DNA of 64,000 nucleotides from Subtercola sp. (GTDB lineage Bacteria > Actinomycetota > Actinomycetes > Actinomycetales > Microbacteriaceae). The translations under genes and the position numbers were made by a program. The DNA lies in the NCBI GenBank assembly GCA_025463765.1, contig JAODBC010000035.1, positions 1 through 64,000 of the forward strand, in the 5' to 3' direction. Below, piece by piece: positions 38,060-47,104 of the stretch; positions within the stretch are counted from its first letter, which is position 1; each line of letters opens with the position of its first letter. The notes beneath the pieces were generated by a model, which ran no database searches, had not been told where the DNA came from, and saw only the letters and a list, made by a program, of their open reading frames with translations.

Positions 38060-39300
38060 GGTTCTACGGTTACTCCCTTGCCCACAACGGTGATGCCCGT
38101 GTCGGTCACAGTGAAGCCGCGTTCGCGGTCGCGAGCGTGGTCGATTCCGATCATGGCGCCGGCTGAGACCACCACGTTCTTGTCCAGAATAGCGCGACGA
38201 ACCACGGCGTCAGGGTAGATGTGCACCCGGTCGAAGAGCACCGAGTCTTGCACCAGGGCGCTCGACTCGATGGTGACCCACGGCCCGAGCACGCTGCGCT
38301 CGATGCGCGCGCCCGAGATGAGGCAGCCGAGCGACACGATCGACTCGATGGTCGTACCGCTGTTGCCCTTGGCGTCGCGTACGAACTTCGCCGGCGGCGA
38401 GTTGAGCTGCTGGGTGTAGATGGGCCAGGCGCTGTTGTAGAGGTTGAAGACGGGCAGCGCCGAGATGAGGTCTTGGTGCGCGTCGTAGAACGACTCGATG
38501 GTACCCACGTCGCGCCAGTAGTACCGGTCGCGATCGGTGGCACCGGGCACCTCGTTGCGCGACAGGTCGTAGACACCGGCGAGGCCCTGCGACACGAAGT
38601 CGGGAATGATGTCGCCGCCCATGTCGTGGTTCGACTCGGGCTTCTCGCCGTCGCGAATAACGGCGTCGATCAGGGCATCTGCGTTGAATACGTAGTTGCC
38701 CATCGAGGCCAGAACCTCGTGCGGAGCATCCGCCAGACCCACCGCCGTCTTCGGCTTCTCGAGAAACTCGGTGATGAGCGATGGGTTCTCGGGGTCGGTC
38801 TGGATGATGCCGAACTGGTCGCTGAGTTCCATCGGCTGGCGGATGGCCGCAACCGTGACGGGCAGACCGGAGGCGATGTGCGCCTCGACCATCTGCGCGA
38901 AGTCCATGCGGTACACGTGGTCGGCGCCGACCACGACCACGATGTCGGGTTTCTCGTCACGAATGAGGTTCAGGCTCTGCAGAATGGCGTCGGCCGAGCC
39001 GCTGAACCAGCGCTTGCCGAGTCGCTGCTGAGCCGGCACCGACGCGACGTACGAGTCGAGCAGACCGGTCATGCGCCAGGTCTGCGAGATGTGCCGGTCG
39101 AGGCTGTGCGACTTGTACTGGGTCAGCACGACGATCTTCGTCAGCCCCGAGTTGATGAGGTTCGAGAGCGCGAAGTCGATGAGGCGGTAACCGCCGCCGA
39201 ACGGCACACCGGGCTTCGCTCGGTCTGCAGTCAGGGGCATGAGCCTCTTACCTTCGCCACCAGCGAGAACGATGCCGAAAATCTTCTTTGATGCAGCCAT
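38056..39300 (-). CDS. glgC: Glucose-1-phosphate adenylyltransferase
   Basis: Makes ADP-glucose, the donor for glycogen and for maltose 1-phosphate. The 414 residues include [20 protein letters not shown] (9-28) with the nucleotide-binding Arg/Lys, [31 protein letters not shown] and a left-handed beta-helix C-terminus. Transcribed away from glgM with 76 bp between, the same divergent pair as Rv1213/Rv1212c of Mycobacterium. The -10 box TATTGT stands 7 nt before the ATG. Confidence 0.96.
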   Translation of the reverse strand: MAASKKIFGIVLAGGEGKRLMPLTADRAKPGVPFGGGYRLIDFALSNLINSGLTKIVVLTQYKSHSLDRHISQTWRMTGLLDSYVASVPAQQRLGKRWFSGSADAILQSLNLIRDEKPDIVVVVGADHVYRMDFAQMVEAHIASGLPVTVAAIRQPMELSDQFGIIQTDPENPSLITEFLEKPKTAVGLADAPHEVLASMGNYVFNADALIDAVIRDGEKPESNHDMGGDIIPDFVSQGLAGVYDLSRNEVPGATDRDRYYWRDVGTIESFYDAHQDLISALPVFNLYNSAWPIYTQQLNSPPAKFVRDAKGNSGTTIESIVSLGCLISGARIERSVLGPWVTIESSALVQDSVLFDRVHIYPDAVVRRAILDKNVVVSAGAMIGIDHARDRERGFTVTDTGITVVGKGVTVEP

Positions 39301-39313
39301 AGCTCTAACAATA
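39298..39313 (-). promoter_or_regulatory. -10 box and leaderless start of glgC
   Basis: On the minus strand TATTGT (39313-39308), 7 nt, ATG (39300-39298). No Shine-Dalgarno sequence. Confidence 0.5.
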
Positions 39314-39363
39314 GGCCGTGAATCGCACCGCCGATGAGCCTCGACGCACGGCCCGATTGGTAC

Positions 39364-39379
39364 TACGTTCGTGGTTGTG
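39364..39379 (+). promoter_or_regulatory. -10 box and leaderless start of glgM
   Basis: TACGTT (39364-39369), 7 nt, GTG 39377. This spacing favours 39377 over the GTG at 39371. Confidence 0.5.
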
Positions 39380-40558
39380 CGCGTCGATGTGATTTCCAGA
39401 GAATACCCACCCGAGGTCTACGGCGGAGCGGGGGTGCACGTCGCCGAACTCGTCAAAGCTCTGCGAGTGAACATCGACGTCATCGTGCGCGCCTTCGGTG
39501 AGCCCCGCAGCGAAGAGGGCGTGTTCTCCTATCGCCCGCCGGCCGAACTCGTCGGCGCGAATCCGACCCTCACGACCCTCGGTGTCGACCTGCAGATCGC
39601 GAACGACGTCGGGGGAGCTGACGTGGTTCACTCGCACACCTGGTACGCGAACGCGGCGGGGCAGCTCGGCTCGATGCTGCACGGTATTCCGCACGTCGTC
39701 ACGGCGCATTCGCTCGAGCCGCTGCGGCCGTGGAAGGCCGAGCAGCTCGGCGGCGGCTACCGCCTGTCGTCGTACATCGAGAAGAACGCCTTCGAATCCG
39801 CCGACTCGGTGATCGCTGTGAGTGGCGGCATGCGCAACGACATTTTGCGCGCCTACCCGTCTATACCCGAAGACCGCGTCAGCGTCGTCTACAACGGCAT
39901 CGACCTCGAAAAGTGGAAGCCGGTGTACGACGACGAGGTGCTCGAGCGCCAAGGAATCGACAAGACCCGACCATCCGTTGTGTTCGTCGGGCGCATCACG
40001 AGGCAGAAGGGCCTGCCGTACTTGCTGCGTGCGGCTGCGCAGTTGCCACCGGATGTTCAGCTCGTCTTGTGCGCCGGCGCCCCCGACACGCCCGAGATCC
40101 TCGCCGAGGTCACCGCTGGGGTGCGCGAGTTGCAGCAGCAGCGCTCTGGCGTCGTGTGGATTCCTGAGCTGCTCAGCCAGCACGACCTCTCCGCGGTTCT
40201 GACCAGCGGAACGGTCTTCGTCTGCCCGTCGGTCTACGAGCCGCTGGGCATTGTGAATCTCGAGGCGATGGCGTGCGGGCTGCCCGTGGTGGGCACGGCG
40301 ACGGGCGGCATTCCGGAGGTCGTCGACGACGGCGTCACGGGCCGTCTCGTACCCATCGACCAGGTCACCGACGGAACGGGCACGCCGATCGATCCGGAGC
40401 GATTCGTGCACGATCTGGCGGCCGCCCTGACCGAGGTCGTCGCCGACCCGACGCGCGCTCGGGCGATGGGCGCGGCCGGCAGGCTGCGGGCCGAGAGCAC
40501 GTTCAGTTGGAAGCAGATCGCCGAAGAAACCGAACGCATTTACCGCAGCCTGATCTGA
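39377..40558 (+). CDS. glgM: GT4 glycogen synthase / alpha-maltose-1-phosphate synthase (GlgA/GlgM type)
   Basis: The 393 residues begin [20 protein letters not shown], the start typical of the actinobacterial enzyme that joins ADP-glucose and glucose 1-phosphate into maltose 1-phosphate (GlgM, once called GlgA). Two Rossmann domains; donor-side motifs [15 protein letters not shown] (about 198-212) and the E-x7-E block [20 protein letters not shown]. The divergent glgC supplies ADP-glucose. Whether it makes maltose 1-phosphate or linear glucan cannot be told from sequence. Confidence 0.88.
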   Translation: MRVDVISREYPPEVYGGAGVHVAELVKALRVNIDVIVRAFGEPRSEEGVFSYRPPAELVGANPTLTTLGVDLQIANDVGGADVVHSHTWYANAAGQLGSMLHGIPHVVTAHSLEPLRPWKAEQLGGGYRLSSYIEKNAFESADSVIAVSGGMRNDILRAYPSIPEDRVSVVYNGIDLEKWKPVYDDEVLERQGIDKTRPSVVFVGRITRQKGLPYLLRAAAQLPPDVQLVLCAGAPDTPEILAEVTAGVRELQQQRSGVVWIPELLSQHDLSAVLTSGTVFVCPSVYEPLGIVNLEAMACGLPVVGTATGGIPEVVDDGVTGRLVPIDQVTDGTGTPIDPERFVHDLAAALTEVVADPTRARAMGAAGRLRAESTFSWKQIAEETERIYRSLI

Positions 40559-40605
40559 GCGTGCCTTGGGGGCCGATTCTGTCCGTTCGAGGGCGTGGCG
40601 GCGGA

Positions 40606-40621
40606 TAGGCTTGAGGGCATG
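40606..40621 (+). promoter_or_regulatory. -10 box and leaderless start of the 40619 ABC ATPase
   Basis: TAGGCT (40606-40611), 7 nt, ATG 40619. Confidence 0.5.
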
Positions 40622-41401
40622 CCCACAGTTCTTGACCTTGAAGACGTGTCGGTCGTTCGTAACGGAAACCGCATCCTCGACTCCGTCGACTGGAAGGTCG
40701 AGGCCGACCAGCGCTGGGTCATTCTGGGCCCGAACGGCGCCGGTAAGACGACCCTGCTGAACCTCGCCTCGGCGATGGTGCACCCCACCAGCGGAACCGC
40801 GCAGATTCTCGACTCGCGCATGGGCCGCGTCGACGTGTTCGAATTGCGGCCGCGCGTGGGGTTCGCGTCGTCGGCGATGGCTAAGCGTTTTCCGGCCGAC
40901 GAGACCGTGCTCAACGTCGTTCTCACCGCCGCGTACTCGGTCACCGGCCGCTGGAACGAGCAGTACGACGAGATCGACCTGCGCCGCGCCCAGCGTGTGC
41001 TTGCCGAATGGAAGCTCGACCACCTCGAAGAGCGCCGGTTCGGTTCGCTCAGCGACGGTGAGCAGAAGCGTGTGCAGATCGCGCGTTCGGTGATGACCGA
41101 CCCCGAACTGCTGCTGCTCGACGAGCCCGCCGCCTCACTCGACCTGGGCGCGCGCGAAGAGCTGCTGCAGCTGCTCGGCGGCTACGCTTCGGCTCCTTCG
41201 GCGCCCGCGATCGTCATGGTGACGCATCACGTCGAAGAGATTCCGCGCGGCTTCACCCACGTGCTGCTCATCTCGAAGGCGCAGATCGTCGCTGCGGGGC
41301 CGATACCGGATACCCTCACAGCCGCCAACCTTGAGACCACGTTCGGGCTGCCGATCGTGCTCACCGAATCCGACGGGCGCTACGCCGCGCGGGCTGTGTG
41401 A
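40619..41401 (+). CDS. ABC transporter-type ATPase, stand-alone
   Basis: 260 residues: Walker A GPNGAGKTTLLNLAS (about 37-51), signature LSDGEQKRVQIARS (one residue off LSGGE), Walker B LLLLDEPAASLD, H-loop VTHHVEEIP. It resembles the single-cassette ATPases of the ModF/YlmA kind. No permease or binding protein lies nearby, so the substrate is unknown. The start is set by the family N-terminus and the -10 box. Confidence 0.88.
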   Translation: MPTVLDLEDVSVVRNGNRILDSVDWKVEADQRWVILGPNGAGKTTLLNLASAMVHPTSGTAQILDSRMGRVDVFELRPRVGFASSAMAKRFPADETVLNVVLTAAYSVTGRWNEQYDEIDLRRAQRVLAEWKLDHLEERRFGSLSDGEQKRVQIARSVMTDPELLLLDEPAASLDLGAREELLQLLGGYASAPSAPAIVMVTHHVEEIPRGFTHVLLISKAQIVAAGPIPDTLTAANLETTFGLPIVLTESDGRYAARAV

Positions 41402-41548
41402 CGGGCTGCGTAATTGCGCCTCGCGCTTCGTGATCATCCCGATCTTCTGATAGAGTTTATAGCTGGCCCTGCCGCTGTTTCTGCGTGCGCGCCATGACTT
41501 TTGCACCGCTTCACTCTCACCCCTCAAGTAGCATCAAGGATTCCCTTC

Positions 41549-41800
41549 ATGAAGACCGACACTCACCCCGACTACCTGCCCGTCGTCTTTCGCGACCTGG
41601 CTTCGGGCGCAACCTTCCTGACCCGCTCCACCGTGACGAGCCAAAAGACCATCGAGTGGGAAGACGGCAACACGTACCCCGTCATCGACGTCGAGATCTC
41701 GAGCGAGTCGCACCCGTTCTACACGGGCAAGCAGCGCATCCTCGACTCCGCCGGTCGTGTCGAGAAGTTCAACAGCCGCTACAAGGGCTTCGGCAAGTAG
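41549..41800 (+). CDS. rpmE2: 50S ribosomal protein L31 type B
   Basis: 83-residue ribosomal protein L31 without Cys, the zinc-free type B form: [20 protein letters not shown], then [12 protein letters not shown] and [10 protein letters not shown]. In many actinobacteria this paralogue is switched on under zinc shortage by Zur; I see no clear Zur site here. AAGGA precedes ATG 41549. A leader of up to 90 nt starts near TAGAGT at 41451. A terminator follows. Confidence 0.95.
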   Translation: MKTDTHPDYLPVVFRDLASGATFLTRSTVTSQKTIEWEDGNTYPVIDVEISSESHPFYTGKQRILDSAGRVEKFNSRYKGFGK

Positions 41801-41843
41801 CGGTACCTCTGGTGTAGCCGCCAACGTCGGGCTGCACCATCCA

Positions 41844-41871
41844 GGGGCGGGTGACTTCGGTCATCCGCCCC
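41844..41871 (+). terminator. Terminator hairpin after rpmE2
   Basis: GGGGCGGGTGAC, loop TTCG, GTCATCCGCCCC: a 12-bp stem with one G-T pair, then TCTTG. Confidence 0.75.
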
Positions 41872-41890
41872 TCTTGCGTACCCAGCGCAC

Positions 41891-41947
41891 AAAAAAGGAG
41901 ATTTTGACACGGTAAGCCCTATAGGGCTTCACCACCTCGAAATCTCC
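41891..41947 (-). terminator. Branched terminator of the exonuclease gene
   Basis: On the minus strand GGAGATTT (41947-41940) pairs with AAATCTCC (41904-41897), followed by six T. The loop holds the perfect palindrome AAGCCCTATAGGGCTT (41914-41929), giving a forked structure. Confidence 0.75.
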
Positions 41948-41967
41948 GCCGTTTTCGTCTCGCGAAG

Positions 41968-42870
41968 CTAGCCGATGGGCCACGCCGCGCGGGCGGTGAA
42001 GGTGGGGTCTTTGGTGCGGCGCATGTAGTCCTGGAACGAAGCCGACTGGTCACGCGCCCAGGCCACCTGGGAGTGGTGCAGCTGCTCGCTGGTGATGTCG
42101 AGCTCGGCCTCGAAGCGCAGGGCGAGGGCCTGAGCGACACGGCCCGCCGCGATGGCGTCGGCGCCGGCGTCGTGGGCGTCGAAGAGGTCGACCTCGTAGT
42201 GCAGGGCGGCGGCCTCGAGCGTGCGCTTTCCTTTGCGGTAGCGATCGAGCGCCTTGTCGATGACGAGGGGATCGACCACGGGCAGCGGCTCGCGCAGGGG
42301 AGTGATGCCGTGACGGCGGGCCTCGCGGTCGAGCAGGGTGAGGTCGTACGGAGCGTTGTAGATGACGATCGACAGGCCCTCGTCGAGGGCGGCGGTCAGA
42401 GCATCCACGATCTCGGCGATGACGTCGGGCGCAGAGCGCCCCTCGGCACGTGCCCGCTCGGTGCTGACGCCGTGCACGGCAGAGGCCTGCTCGGGAATCG
42501 GGATGCCCGGGTCGGCCATCCAGTCGAACCGCGACTGGGTCAGACCGAGGTGGTCGATGATGCTCACGTTCGCCGTGACGATGCGGCTGGTTTCGACATC
42601 GATTCCGGTGGTCTCGAGGTCGAACACGGCGAGCCGGTGCGCCCACGCGGGGCCGGCGGGGCCTTCGAGCAGGGCGGTGGATGCCCGGGGCACCGCCCGC
42701 GCGCCCGCGGTTGCTGTGGTGGCTTCAGCGGCCTCTCGCGAGACCGGCACAAAGGGTGCAGCCGGTCGTTCGACGACCGCATGCCGGCCGTGCGGTTCGA
42801 CCAGCGGAAGCACCTCTGCCGGCTCGACGTCGAAGAGTGTCGGCTGCAAAAGCTGTTCTGTCGGTTCCAC
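41968..42870 (-). CDS. DEDDh 3'-5' exonuclease (DNA polymerase III epsilon-like)
   Basis: The exonuclease core lies in the C-terminal two thirds: Exo I FDLETTGID (DxE), then VHGVSTERA, Exo II YNAPYDLTLLD and Exo III HDAGADAIAAG with the DEDDh His/Asp. It is a stand-alone proofreading-type or DNA/RNA trimming nuclease. About 75 low-complexity residues precede the core. GTG 42870 (300 residues) is preferred because TAGTGT lies 7 nt upstream; the longer ATG form at 42900 would have its start inside the promoter. Confidence 0.88.
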   Translation of the reverse strand: MEPTEQLLQPTLFDVEPAEVLPLVEPHGRHAVVERPAAPFVPVSREAAEATTATAGARAVPRASTALLEGPAGPAWAHRLAVFDLETTGIDVETSRIVTANVSIIDHLGLTQSRFDWMADPGIPIPEQASAVHGVSTERARAEGRSAPDVIAEIVDALTAALDEGLSIVIYNAPYDLTLLDREARRHGITPLREPLPVVDPLVIDKALDRYRKGKRTLEAAALHYEVDLFDAHDAGADAIAAGRVAQALALRFEAELDITSEQLHHSQVAWARDQSASFQDYMRRTKDPTFTARAAWPIG

Positions 42871-42883
42871 GAGTTTCACACTA
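42868..42883 (-). promoter_or_regulatory. -10 box and leaderless start of the exonuclease gene
   Basis: Minus strand: TAGTGT (42883-42878), 7 nt, GTG (42870-42868). It lies within the frame of the longer annotated-style start. Confidence 0.5.
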
Positions 42884-42940
42884 GGGCGGGCTACCGACAT
42901 TGCCAGGCGGGCCTGGCGGCGAGTGCGAAATTGCGCCGTG

Positions 42941-44662
42941 CTAATACACCTCTTCGGCCGCCGGCTGGCCGATCTTCAGCCAGTAGAAGCTCTGAGTCGC
43001 CAGAGTGAGCGCGAGCGCGCCATCAGAACCGACGGTGGGGAATTCTCCTCCACCGAACAGGTCGTTGAGGCGGCGACCCGAGAACTCGCTCAGGTCGAGG
43101 GTCACCGAGACCGGATTGTGGGCGAAGCTGAACACGCAGAGGATGCGCTCCGGGGCATCGCCCCACTGGTTCGACGAACCCGCGTACGAGCGCACGAAGG
43201 CGAGCACCGACTCGTGGTTCGTCGGAACCACCTTCAGGTCGCCGAGGCCGAACGCCGGGTGCGCCTTGCGAACGTGGATCACGTTGCGCACCCAGTGCAG
43301 CATCGACCGCGACTGGGCGAGCTGCGACTCGACGTTCACCAGTGTGTAGTTGTAGACCAGCGACTGCACCACCGGCAAGAAGAGCTTTCCCGGGTCGGCG
43401 GTAGAGAAGCCCGCGTTACGGTCGGGCGTCCACTGCATGGGCGTTCGCGACGAGTCACGGTCGGGCAGCCAGATGTTGTCGCCCATGCCGATCTCGTCGC
43501 CGTAATAAAGAAACGGTGAGCCGTTCAGCGCGAAAAGCAGCGCGTGCGCCAGTTCGAGTTCGGCGCGCGAGTTGTCAAGCAGCGGAGCAAGGCGCCTGCG
43601 GATGCCGATGTTCGCGCGCATCCGCGGGTCGTAGGCGTACCAGCCGTACATTGCCTGCCGGTATTCTTCCGAGACCATCTCCAGGGTGAGTTCGTCGTGG
43701 TTGCGCAGAAACACGCCCCAGCCCGCGCTCTCGGGAATCTCGGTCACTTCAGAGAGCGTGCGGATGAGCTCGCCGGCTGTCTGCGAACGCAGCGAGTAGA
43801 AGATACGTGGCATGACGGGAAAGTCGAAGGCCATGTGGCATTCGGGGTCGTCTTCGGTGCCGAAGAACGCCGCCACCTCGCGCGGCCACTGGTTGGCCTC
43901 GGCGATCATGATGCGGCCGGGGTACTCCCGATCCACCATCTTGCGCAGCTTCGCCACGAACTCGTGGGTCTTCGGCTCACCCTCGCCGTTGCCCTCTTCG
44001 CTCTCGTAGAGGTACGGAATCGCGTCGAGCCGAAAGCCGTCGACGCCGAGGTCGAGCCAGAACCGCACGATCTCGAACATCGCTTCGTGCACCGCGGGGT
44101 TTTCGAAGTTGAGGTCGGGCTGGTGCGAGAAGAAGCGGTGCCAGTAGAACTGCCGGCGCACCGGGTCGAACGTCCAGTTCGACTCTTCGGTGTCGACGAA
44201 GATGATGCGCATGTTCTCGTACTTCTTGTCGGTATCGCTCCAGACATAGAAGTCACCGTAGGGGCCGTCGGGGTCTTCGCGCGACTGCTGAAACCAGTCG
44301 TGCGCGTCTGAGGTGTGGTTCAGCGGCAAGTCGATCACGATGCGCATGTTGCGCTCGTGTGCCTTCGTCACCAGGTCGCGAAACTCGTCGACCGAGCCGA
44401 ATTCGGGCAGAATCGCGCGGTAGTCCGAGATGTCGTACCCGCCGTCGCGCAACGGCGAGTCGAAGAACGGTGGCAACCACAGCCCGTCGATGCCCAGCCA
44501 CTGCAGATAGTCGAGTTTCGACACCAGCCCCGCGAGATCACCCGCGCCGTCACCGTTGCTGTCGACGAACGAGCGGATCATCACCTCGTAGAACACCGAA
44601 CGCTTGAACCACTGCGGGTCGAGCGTGAGTCCGGGCAGTTGAATGGGTGCGGTAAAGCTCAC
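42941..44662 (-). CDS. treS: Trehalose synthase (maltose alpha-D-glucosyltransferase)
   Basis: GH13 enzyme interconverting maltose and trehalose. The 573 residues show FYEVMIRSFVDSNGDGAGDL (about 23-42), LPLNHTSD, the nucleophile region DGFRLDAIPYLYE, the acid/base MIAEANQWP and FLRNHDEL with the third catalytic Asp. The family-specific YYGDEIGMGDNIWLPDRDS is also present. No maltokinase is fused or adjacent. The start is GTG 44662, 6 bp after GGAAGG. The upstream 271 bp hold a two-part dyad at 44797-44851. Confidence 0.93.
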   Translation of the reverse strand: MSFTAPIQLPGLTLDPQWFKRSVFYEVMIRSFVDSNGDGAGDLAGLVSKLDYLQWLGIDGLWLPPFFDSPLRDGGYDISDYRAILPEFGSVDEFRDLVTKAHERNMRIVIDLPLNHTSDAHDWFQQSREDPDGPYGDFYVWSDTDKKYENMRIIFVDTEESNWTFDPVRRQFYWHRFFSHQPDLNFENPAVHEAMFEIVRFWLDLGVDGFRLDAIPYLYESEEGNGEGEPKTHEFVAKLRKMVDREYPGRIMIAEANQWPREVAAFFGTEDDPECHMAFDFPVMPRIFYSLRSQTAGELIRTLSEVTEIPESAGWGVFLRNHDELTLEMVSEEYRQAMYGWYAYDPRMRANIGIRRRLAPLLDNSRAELELAHALLFALNGSPFLYYGDEIGMGDNIWLPDRDSSRTPMQWTPDRNAGFSTADPGKLFLPVVQSLVYNYTLVNVESQLAQSRSMLHWVRNVIHVRKAHPAFGLGDLKVVPTNHESVLAFVRSYAGSSNQWGDAPERILCVFSFAHNPVSVTLDLSEFSGRRLNDLFGGGEFPTVGSDGALALTLATQSFYWLKIGQPAAEEVY

Positions 44663-44796
44663 AGCAGACCTTCCCTGATCGATTCGAGGCGAGGGGCCGG
44701 CAGCCCACGCTTCACGATAGACCAGGTTGCAGGCCGCCCACGTTTTTGGCAGAGGGTCTTGCGTTTCAGCGCCCGCATGACCGCTAGCTTTTCGAT

Positions 44797-44851
44797 CGAG
44801 ATCACAAAAATCGTGCATTAGTCGAGTTTTGCACGACTTATTGTGATCTCG
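44797..44851. promoter_or_regulatory. Two-part inverted repeat between treS and the hydrolase gene
   Basis: Outer arms CGAGATCACAA (44797-44807) and TTGTGATCTCG (44841-44851); inner arms TCGTGCA (44811-44817) and TGCACGA (44830-44836). It stands in the divergent space, 135 bp from treS and 82 bp from the hydrolase start. A regulator site or an RNA hairpin are both possible. Confidence 0.65.
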
Positions 44852-44920
44852 GTGGGGCGGGTGCCGGCGGCCGTGGGCGGGTGTGAGCGGGCGTGCGAGT
44901 GGGGTTCAGGATGCACGAAG

Positions 44921-44936
44921 TAGGGTGGTGGGGATG
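44921..44936 (+). promoter_or_regulatory. -10 box and leaderless start of the hydrolase gene
   Basis: TAGGGT (44921-44926), 7 nt, ATG 44934. This rules against the upstream in-frame start at 44883. Confidence 0.55.
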
Positions 44937-45935
44937 ATTCCGCCCTCACCCCACGCCGCGCAGCTCGCCGCGAAACCGCTCACTCGCTCCTCGGTCGACA
45001 TGCTCGGCGGTACCACCGAGCTCTGGACCTACGGCCCCGTGGCGACCGACGCCGCTGCCGGCAGCCCCGCCCCGACCATCCTGCTCGTGCACGGCTTTCG
45101 GGGTGACCACCACGGTCTGGAGTCGATCGCGGCGCGACTGCCCGGGTTCACCGTGATCGTTCCCGACCTGCCCGGGTTCGGCATCTCTACGCCGCTGAAA
45201 CGCAAGCACGACATTGCGGGGTACTCCGCGTGGCTGCGCGAGCTGGTCGCGAAACTCGGCGTCGCGAAACTCGGAGTCCAGGGCGGCGGCGAGAGCCGGG
45301 CATCCACTCTCGTCATTCTCGGCCACTCGTTCGGCTCGATCATCGTCGCGGCAGCCCTCGCCGACGGTCTCGAGGCCGAACGCGTGATTCTGGTGAACCC
45401 GATTGCAGCTCCCGCGCTTTCGGGGCCGCGCGGCATTCTCACCTGCCTCGCGGTGTTCTACTACAAGGTCGGGGCGTGGCTGCCGCAGAGGCTCGGCTTC
45501 GCCTGGCTGCGTCTGGCCCTCGTCACGAGATTCATCAGCATCACGATGGCGAAGACGCATCATCGCGGCCTGCGCCGCTGGATTCACGACCAGCACCACC
45601 GCTACTTCGGCGCCTTCTCGAACCGAGCGGTCGTTGTCGAGGCCTTTGAGGCATCGGTGAGCAACGACGTGTCGGAATTCGCCGCGCAGATCACCCCGCC
45701 CACCTTGCTCATCGCCGGTGATCGTGATGACATCACCCCCGTGGCCGCCGAACAGCGCCTGGCGACGCTGATTCCGGATGCCCGGCTCGTCATTCTCCAC
45801 GGCGTGGGCCACCTCATCCACTACGAGCGCCCGGTCGAGGCCGCCCGGGCCATCACGACTTTCGTCGCCGAGGGCCACGCCGAGAAGCACGCCGAGAAGC
45901 ACACCGAGACGGCCACCGGGAAGCACAGCGCGTGA
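44934..45935 (+). CDS. Alpha/beta-hydrolase fold protein
   Basis: 333 residues with the oxyanion region LLVHGFRGDHHG (about 49-60), nucleophile elbow LGHSFGS, the acid in IAGDRDDITP and the His in HGVGHLIHYERP, so a full Ser-Asp-His triad. The substrate is unknown. The C-terminus ends in a His/Glu/Lys-rich tail made of two 12-bp units (AEKHAEKH). The glycosyltransferase start overlaps its stop as GTGA, so both may serve one envelope pathway; this is inference. Confidence 0.85.
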   Translation: MIPPSPHAAQLAAKPLTRSSVDMLGGTTELWTYGPVATDAAAGSPAPTILLVHGFRGDHHGLESIAARLPGFTVIVPDLPGFGISTPLKRKHDIAGYSAWLRELVAKLGVAKLGVQGGGESRASTLVILGHSFGSIIVAAALADGLEAERVILVNPIAAPALSGPRGILTCLAVFYYKVGAWLPQRLGFAWLRLALVTRFISITMAKTHHRGLRRWIHDQHHRYFGAFSNRAVVVEAFEASVSNDVSEFAAQITPPTLLIAGDRDDITPVAAEQRLATLIPDARLVILHGVGHLIHYERPVEAARAITTFVAEGHAEKHAEKHTETATGKHSA

Positions 45936-47104
45936 AGATCGTCTTCGACTGCCGCTATACCCGCGTGGGACGGCACGACGGCATCAGCCGCTACACCGCC
46001 GGAGTCGTGGCGGCCCTCGCCGAACTCGTCGGCCCCGGCGGCGCGCACGCCGGGGAGCACACCGTCACCATGCTGATCAGCGACACGAAACAGCTCGACA
46101 AGCTGCCCGACCTGCCCTACAAGCTGGCGAGCTCGCCGACGAGCCCACGCGAGCCGTTCGTCGCCCTGCAGGTCAACACGCTCGAACCCGACGTCGTGTT
46201 CACGCCGATGCAGACCATGGGCACGTTCGGTCGAAAGTACCCGCTCGCGCTCACCTTGCACGACCTGATCTACTACTCGAACCCGACGCCGCCGCGCGAG
46301 TTCGCCTGGCCGCTGCGCCTGCTCTGGCGGCTGTACCACGTGTCGTGGTGGCCACAGCGGATGCTCTTGAACCGCGCCGACGCGGTGGTCACCGTCTCAC
46401 GCACCACCGAGGCCCTGGTCGAAGAGCACCACCTCACGAAGCGGCCGATCGTGGTGGTCAGCAACGCGGCGGACGAACTCGAAGCGGGGGTGGCGGCGCC
46501 AGCGCCAGAAACCGCCGCAGGCGCCGATGACTCGGAACGGGCATCCGCTGCCCGGCTCGCGACGCGCGACAAGTCGCTCGTCTACATGGGCTCGTTCATG
46601 CCCTACAAGAACGTCGAGACGCTGGTGCGCGCAATGGCGCTGCTGCCCGACTACGAACTGCACCTGATGAGCACCGTGCGCGACGCCGACCGCGCGCGGT
46701 TGATCGCCCTCGCGCCGGGCGCGCAGCTCGTGTTTCACAACGGGGCGAGTGACGCCGAATACGTGGCCGAGCTCGACCGCGCCACCGCCCTCGTCACGGC
46801 CTCGCTCGACGAGGGGTTCGGCATTCCGCTGGTCGAGTCGATGGGGCGCGGCACGCCCGTCGTGGTGAGCGACATCGCGGTTTTCCGCGAGATCGGGGCA
46901 GACGCGGGGCTGTACTTCGGCGCCGAAAGCCCTGACGAGCTCGCGGCCAAGGTCAGAGAGCTCGAAGACCCCGCCGAGTGGGCGGAACGATCATCCGCTG
47001 GCCGAGTTCAGGCGGCGACGTTCAGCTGGGCGGCCTCAGCGCAGGCGCTTCTGGGCCTGCTGGAGCGCCTTCCAGCGCTAGCTCGTTCACGGGGTCGCCG
47101 TTGA
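45932..47104 (+). CDS. GT4-family glycosyltransferase
   Basis: 390 residues: N-terminal acceptor domain starting KIVFDCRYTRVGRHDGISRY, a TLHDLIYYS block, and a C-terminal donor domain with YMGSFMPYKNVETLVRAM (about 218-235) and the E-x7-E region SLDEGFGIPLVESMGRGTPV. It resembles mannosyl- or glucosyltransferases of envelope glycan or glycolipid synthesis; the acceptor cannot be named. A 30-residue Ala/Glu/Ser-rich insert lies near 185-210. The 3' end overlaps the oppositely directed phosphatase gene by 83 bp. Confidence 0.87.
   Translation: MKIVFDCRYTRVGRHDGISRYTAGVVAALAELVGPGGAHAGEHTVTMLISDTKQLDKLPDLPYKLASSPTSPREPFVALQVNTLEPDVVFTPMQTMGTFGRKYPLALTLHDLIYYSNPTPPREFAWPLRLLWRLYHVSWWPQRMLLNRADAVVTVSRTTEALVEEHHLTKRPIVVVSNAADELEAGVAAPAPETAAGADDSERASAARLATRDKSLVYMGSFMPYKNVETLVRAMALLPDYELHLMSTVRDADRARLIALAPGAQLVFHNGASDAEYVAELDRATALVTASLDEGFGIPLVESMGRGTPVVVSDIAVFREIGADAGLYFGAESPDELAAKVRELEDPAEWAERSSAGRVQAATFSWAASAQALLGLLERLPALARSRGRR

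Noticed and set aside
41440-41548. A Zur box upstream of rpmE2
   Set aside because: No convincing palindrome of the Zur type was seen; only -10-like boxes are present.
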